DNA from: an uncultured bacterium
GTDB lineage: Bacteria; Actinomycetota; Coriobacteriia; Coriobacteriales; Coriobacteriaceae
Assembly (NCBI GenBank): GCA_905215195.1
Contig: CAJMPF010000092.1
Coordinates: forward strand, 1-6,919
DNA: 6,919 bases
Reading direction: 5' to 3'
Shown here: positions 3,839 through 6,919 of the stretch, in pieces
Layout: each line of letters begins with the position of its first letter
Numbering within the stretch: the stretch's first letter is position 1
The notes under the pieces: model-generated
The model's database searches: none
What the model saw: only the letters and a program-made list of their open reading frames with translations
Told to the model about the DNA's origin: nothing
Made by a program: the position numbers and the translations under genes

Positions 3839-5186
3839 CCCGCCCGTCATCGTCAACCACTCCGTCGTCCGCGCGGGAGCGTCCGCGAGGGCGACCGCCG
3901 CAGGCCTGGCGGCATACGCCGGCACCCGCCGCGGCGTCGTCATCGAGGTAAGCGAGGCGGACGGCAGGAGGCTCGGCGTGGACGGCCTGGCCGCCTACGC
4001 CGCGAACAGGACCGGCTCGACGGGCGGCCTCTGGGGCGCGGACGGCCCGGTCGCCGTGGCGGAGGCCAGGCGTGCCATCGCCCAAAACGGCGGTGCGGTG
4101 CTCACCACCGTCGTCACGGTCCCGAACGACATCGCCCCAGCTGCCGGCCTCGACCGCCTGGACGCCTGGCAGGCGCTGGTGCGCTCCGAGTGGCCGAGGC
4201 TCTTCTCCGAGATGACCGGTGTGCCCGAGAGCCGCGTGGAGTTCTACGCGGCGATGCATGTCAACGGCACGAGCCACCACGTCCACATCCTCACGGTCGA
4301 CCACGCGGGCGAGTGGGACGCGCTGCTCCCCAAGCGGAAGATGGAGGCGGCGCGGCTCGAGATCTCCTCGAAGGCCATGGCGCCGCTGCTGCGGGAGGCC
4401 TACATCGAGCGCGACCTCGCGAGGGAGGCCGCGCTGGACGCCGTCTCCCGCATCGACCGGAACCGTTTCGATATCGAGCTGCCGCCGGACGGAAGGATTG
4501 AGGCCGCCCACCTCAGGCGGTTTCACCCGGAGACGTCCGCCGCGCTGAGGGAGGCCCTCGACCGGGCGGCATCCGCCTCCCCCGAGCTCGCCGGCGCGCT
4601 GGACCGCCACGGGAAGGCGGTCGAGAGGTGCGCCGGCCTCAAGTGCCTGACCGGGGAGGCCCGAGACGCCTATGTTCGCAGGGTCGCCGCCGACCTCGGC
4701 CTCCGGTGCGAGAACGCGGCCCTGCGCGTCCTGGTACCCGACAGGACGCCGACTCGTGAGGAGATGCCGACGCGACGCGCCGCGCCCAGAACCGGCCCGG
4801 CGGTGGAGAGGCGGCGGGAGGCCGGCCTCGCCACCGAGGCCCGGGCCTGTATCCCGAAAAGGCGCCTTGAGGCAATCGGCCGAAAGGTCGCCCGCGGCCA
4901 GTCGATCGAACGCAACGACTTAAAGGGGTGCCCCACGGCGGAGCGGATCTTCCGGCAGGTGCCGTCGGCCGGCCCGGCCCTCGGACGCGCGGCCGCGATG
5001 ACGGCCTTCATCGCAAGGGAGGCCACGCGGGACGCCGGTGGCCGCGACATGGGGGACGAGGCCGGAGAGAGGGTCCTGCGGCTCATCGCCTCGGCCCTGC
5101 GGATCCTGGCATCCGGCGGCACCGGGCCGTCGAGTGCCCCGACCGTGAAGATTGCGAACAGGATAGAAAGGACAATGAGAAGATGA
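3831..5186 (+). CDS. Relaxase, MobL/MobP-like (conjugative nicking enzyme)
   Basis: Relaxases nick one strand at oriT, stay covalently bound to the 5' end and pilot it to the recipient. The relaxase domain covers about residues 1-160. The metal-binding motif is AAMHVNGTSHHVHI (His143, His149, His150, His152), followed by a conserved Asp157. Candidate nucleophile tyrosines are Tyr29 (AAYAGTRRG) and Tyr56 (AAYAANRTG). The order Y..TRRG, GLWG..GPV, WP.L..E, then the histidine motif resembles the MobL (MobP3-like) branch known from Gram-positive elements. Residues 160-451 are helical, Arg-rich and without a recognised domain; no helicase or primase was seen. The start overlaps the RHH gene by 8 bp (ATGGCTAG) without a clear Shine-Dalgarno, pointing to coupling. 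The stop overlaps the next gene as ATGA. Arg is very often encoded by AGG. Relaxase function is confident, the subfamily less so. Confidence 0.85.
   Translation: MASPPVIVNHSVVRAGASARATAAGLAAYAGTRRGVVIEVSEADGRRLGVDGLAAYAANRTGSTGGLWGADGPVAVAEARRAIAQNGGAVLTTVVTVPNDIAPAAGLDRLDAWQALVRSEWPRLFSEMTGVPESRVEFYAAMHVNGTSHHVHILTVDHAGEWDALLPKRKMEAARLEISSKAMAPLLREAYIERDLAREAALDAVSRIDRNRFDIELPPDGRIEAAHLRRFHPETSAALREALDRAASASPELAGALDRHGKAVERCAGLKCLTGEARDAYVRRVAADLGLRCENAALRVLVPDRTPTREEMPTRRAAPRTGPAVERRREAGLATEARACIPKRRLEAIGRKVARGQSIERNDLKGCPTAERIFRQVPSAGPALGRAAAMTAFIAREATRDAGGRDMGDEAGERVLRLIASALRILASGGTGPSSAPTVKIANRIERTMRR
5167..5172 (+). promoter_or_regulatory. Ribosome binding site of the coupling protein gene
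   Basis: AAAGGA lies inside the 3' end of the relaxase gene, ten bases before the ATG at 5183, which overlaps the relaxase stop as ATGA. It supports this start over the out-of-frame ATG at 5175. Confidence 0.65.
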
Positions 5187-6919
5187 AACCCAAATCCTTC
5201 AACCGCAACATGAGGAGGGAGCTCGCCGACACGCTGGCGGCCCACGCCGCCATCGCGACCGTCAGCGCGTGGGACTACGCGAGCTGGTGGATGGCATCGC
5301 TCGCCTCCGACCTCTCCACCCTGTTGCACTTGCAGGTTGGCGACCCGGGGGCCGAGCCCGACACCGTCCTCCGCAACCCGTTGGATACGCTCGCCGACAC
5401 GTTGGCAACCGGGAAAGTGGGCGGGCTGCTGGCCGCGGTCGCAGCCGTCGCAGTCACCATCATGGTCCTCGGCCTCGTCTCGTGGGCACGTTCGTGGCTG
5501 AGGCTCCACGACGGGACGTTCGCCGGCGACCGCGCGCCCACGCGCACGCACGGGGACGCCTGGCTCGAGTCGAGGCCGTCCAGGGTCGCAAGGCGCTGTC
5601 CGCCGTGGGACGGGAAGGAGGCCGCGAGGGGGCTCGTTGCGGCCGGCTGCGTCGGCGGCGGGATCGCGATGGTCCCGGCCATCCACTGTCTCATAAGGGC
5701 GGGCAGCGGCGCAGGCAAGACGAGAAGGTCTCTTGCCGTCAGCGTGGCCGCCGCGATCGACCGCAACGCCCACGGGATCCCGACCTCCGTCATCGTCCAC
5801 GACCCGAAGTCCGAGATCCGCGCATGGACCGAGCCGCTCGCCAGGAGGGCCGGGATGGAGGTCGTCGCCATTCGGCTCGACGAGCCCGTCAAGTCGGCGA
5901 GGTTCAACCCCCTCGACCGCGCTATCGCGGCACTCGGGACCGAGGGCGTCGCCGGTGCCGTGGCCGAGCTCCGCGAGCTGTCGTCCGCCATCGTGCCCGA
6001 TGCCTTCTCCTCTGGCCAGAGGTTCTTCACGGACGCCAGCCGCAACCTGCTGACCGGCCTCTGCCTGCTCGCGATAGCGGACGAGCGGATCCCCGACGGC
6101 GCGCGGAACCTCTCGACCGTGCTCGCGCTCCTGGAACCCCGCGACGGGAAGAGCGCCGTGAAGTCGCTGGAGGAGCTCGCCGCGGACCTGCCGGCGGGAA
6201 ACCCGGCGCGCCAGTTCCTCCTCGTCGCCTCGTCGAACGGCGGCGGAGGGGAGGCCCTCGTCTCCACCGCGCGCAACTACCTCATGTCCTTCTGCGACGA
6301 CGACGTCAGCCGAATGCTCTGGGACGGCGAGGTCGACCTCGCATCGGTCGGGCGCAAGCCCACCATCCTCTACATCGCCAGCGCGACGGACCGAGGGGAC
6401 CGCGGCGCGCTCGTCTCGTGCATCTTCTCCCAGGCGCTGTCGGCGCTGCGCGAGACCGCGCGCCTGTCGGGCGGCAGGCTGCCGGCCGAGACCCTGCTCG
6501 CCATCGACGAAGGGTCCGGGATCCCCAAGATCCCCCGCCTCCTCGGCGATCTCGCGGAGGTCCGCAGCATCGGCCTGCACGTCGTCTTCGTGCTCCAGAA
6601 CACCCGCCTGCTCGAGGCCCGGTGCGGCTACTCCAGGGCAGAGTCGGACGCGCTGCTGGCGCTGCTCGGCACCCAGGTCGTCCTCTCGGTAGAGTCCGTC
6701 GGCGAGGCGGAGGAGATCAGCAAGCGACTCGGCGACTACAGTGTCAAGACGACCGGGCAGAGCTCCACCAAGGGGACGCAGAGCTCCTCGTCCGGCAAGT
6801 CGTTCTCCGTGGCGCGCCGTCCGCTGATCACCCCGTCGGAGCTCATGGCCTGGAGCGCGCGCGAGAACGGCGCGCTCGTGATCGACGCGGAGGGACCGAT
6901 GGCGCTCGCCAGCCGCGAC
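5183..6919 (+). CDS. VirD4/TraG-type coupling protein (C-terminus beyond window)
   Basis: The frame stays open for 579 codons to the right edge. Type IV coupling proteins are membrane-anchored hexameric ATPases that link the relaxosome to the secretion channel. One clear membrane helix is seen at about 80-101 (GGLLAAVAAVAVTIMVLGLV). A second, weak hydrophobic stretch (about 20-48) is interrupted by charged residues, whereas typical members have two helices. The ATPase domain shows Walker A GSGAGKT (174-180), HDPKSE (206-211, usually DPKGE), FNPLD (241-245), Walker B LLAIDEGSGIPKIPRL (Asp442, Glu443) and the VLQN motif (Gln482). A serine-rich stretch at about 526-542 and RPLITPSEL (546-554) match the usual TraG C-terminal region. 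It overlaps the relaxase gene by 4 bp, in the same operon and of the same composition. Family assignment is confident; whether a channel is encoded further right is unknown. Confidence 0.95.
   Translation, partial: MKPKSFNRNMRRELADTLAAHAAIATVSAWDYASWWMASLASDLSTLLHLQVGDPGAEPDTVLRNPLDTLADTLATGKVGGLLAAVAAVAVTIMVLGLVSWARSWLRLHDGTFAGDRAPTRTHGDAWLESRPSRVARRCPPWDGKEAARGLVAAGCVGGGIAMVPAIHCLIRAGSGAGKTRRSLAVSVAAAIDRNAHGIPTSVIVHDPKSEIRAWTEPLARRAGMEVVAIRLDEPVKSARFNPLDRAIAALGTEGVAGAVAELRELSSAIVPDAFSSGQRFFTDASRNLLTGLCLLAIADERIPDGARNLSTVLALLEPRDGKSAVKSLEELAADLPAGNPARQFLLVASSNGGGGEALVSTARNYLMSFCDDDVSRMLWDGEVDLASVGRKPTILYIASATDRGDRGALVSCIFSQALSALRETARLSGGRLPAETLLAIDEGSGIPKIPRLLGDLAEVRSIGLHVVFVLQNTRLLEARCGYSRAESDALLALLGTQVVLSVESVGEAEEISKRLGDYSVKTTGQSSTKGTQSSSSGKSFSVARRPLITPSELMAWSARENGALVIDAEGPMALASRD

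Larger units (their letters stand above)
1526..6919 (+). mobile_element. Left end of an integrative conjugative or mobilizable element
   Basis: Everything right of the tRNA-Thr fragment reads as one element: integrase, excisionase-like protein, RHH accessory protein, relaxase and coupling ATPase, all on the plus strand. The right end and attR are outside, as are any cargo and secretion genes. A self-encoded coupling ATPase is common in ICEs and also occurs in some IMEs, so the class stays open. Confidence 0.85.

Noticed and set aside
4670..6580. Very long open frame on the minus strand opposite the relaxase and coupling protein genes
   Set aside because: A 636-codon frame free of stops is expected opposite very GC-rich genes. 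Its sequence is low-complexity Arg/Gly/Ala/Asp, whereas the plus strand carries recognisable ATPase and relaxase motifs.

Overview
The window is the left junction of an integrated, conjugation-related mobile element in what looks like a Coriobacteriia chromosome (Actinomycetota, for example the Collinsella/Olsenella group). The taxon is inferred from the EF-Tu N-terminus, the Thr/Tyr tRNA-tuf operon and the composition; no 16S is present.

Left part, about 1-1525 (chromosome). It holds the first 108 codons of tuf on the minus strand. Upstream in the same direction are tRNA-Arg(CCU), tRNA-Thr(GGU) and tRNA-Tyr(GUA). A near-consensus promoter at 733-762 reads leftward into the set. Positions 671-1482 contain no credible gene but two unusual repeat systems. 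One is a set of five copies of a TCCACGCTCG-centred repeat, four of which nest into a roughly 120-nt hairpin (999-1142). The other is a regular array of six 17-bp repeats in alternating orientation, forming three tandem 79-80-bp hairpin units (1172-1389). A leftward terminator (1443-1473) and the 3' half only of tRNA-Thr(UGU) (1483-1525) follow.

Junction. The tRNA sequence stops at the anticodon and a tyrosine integrase gene begins 155 bp further on. This is the expected structure of an attachment-site junction, with the complete tRNA presumably rebuilt at the far end of the element, outside the window.

Right part, about 1526-6919 (element). In order, all on the plus strand: integrase (1680-2885), strong terminator, small excisionase-like HTH protein (3081-3323), a terminator-like hairpin, then an overlapping mobilisation operon. 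That operon comprises an RHH/MobC-like accessory protein (3377-3838), a MobL/MobP-like relaxase (3831-5186) and a VirD4/TraG-type coupling ATPase (5183 to the window edge). The integrase and HTH genes have moderate GC, while the mobilisation operon is very GC-rich with many AGG arginine codons, so the element looks composite. The likely division of labour is as follows: integrase and HTH protein control insertion and excision, RHH protein and relaxase form the relaxosome that nicks and leads the DNA, and the coupling ATPase delivers it to a type IV secretion channel. The right end, cargo and any channel genes lie outside, so ICE and IME cannot be told apart.
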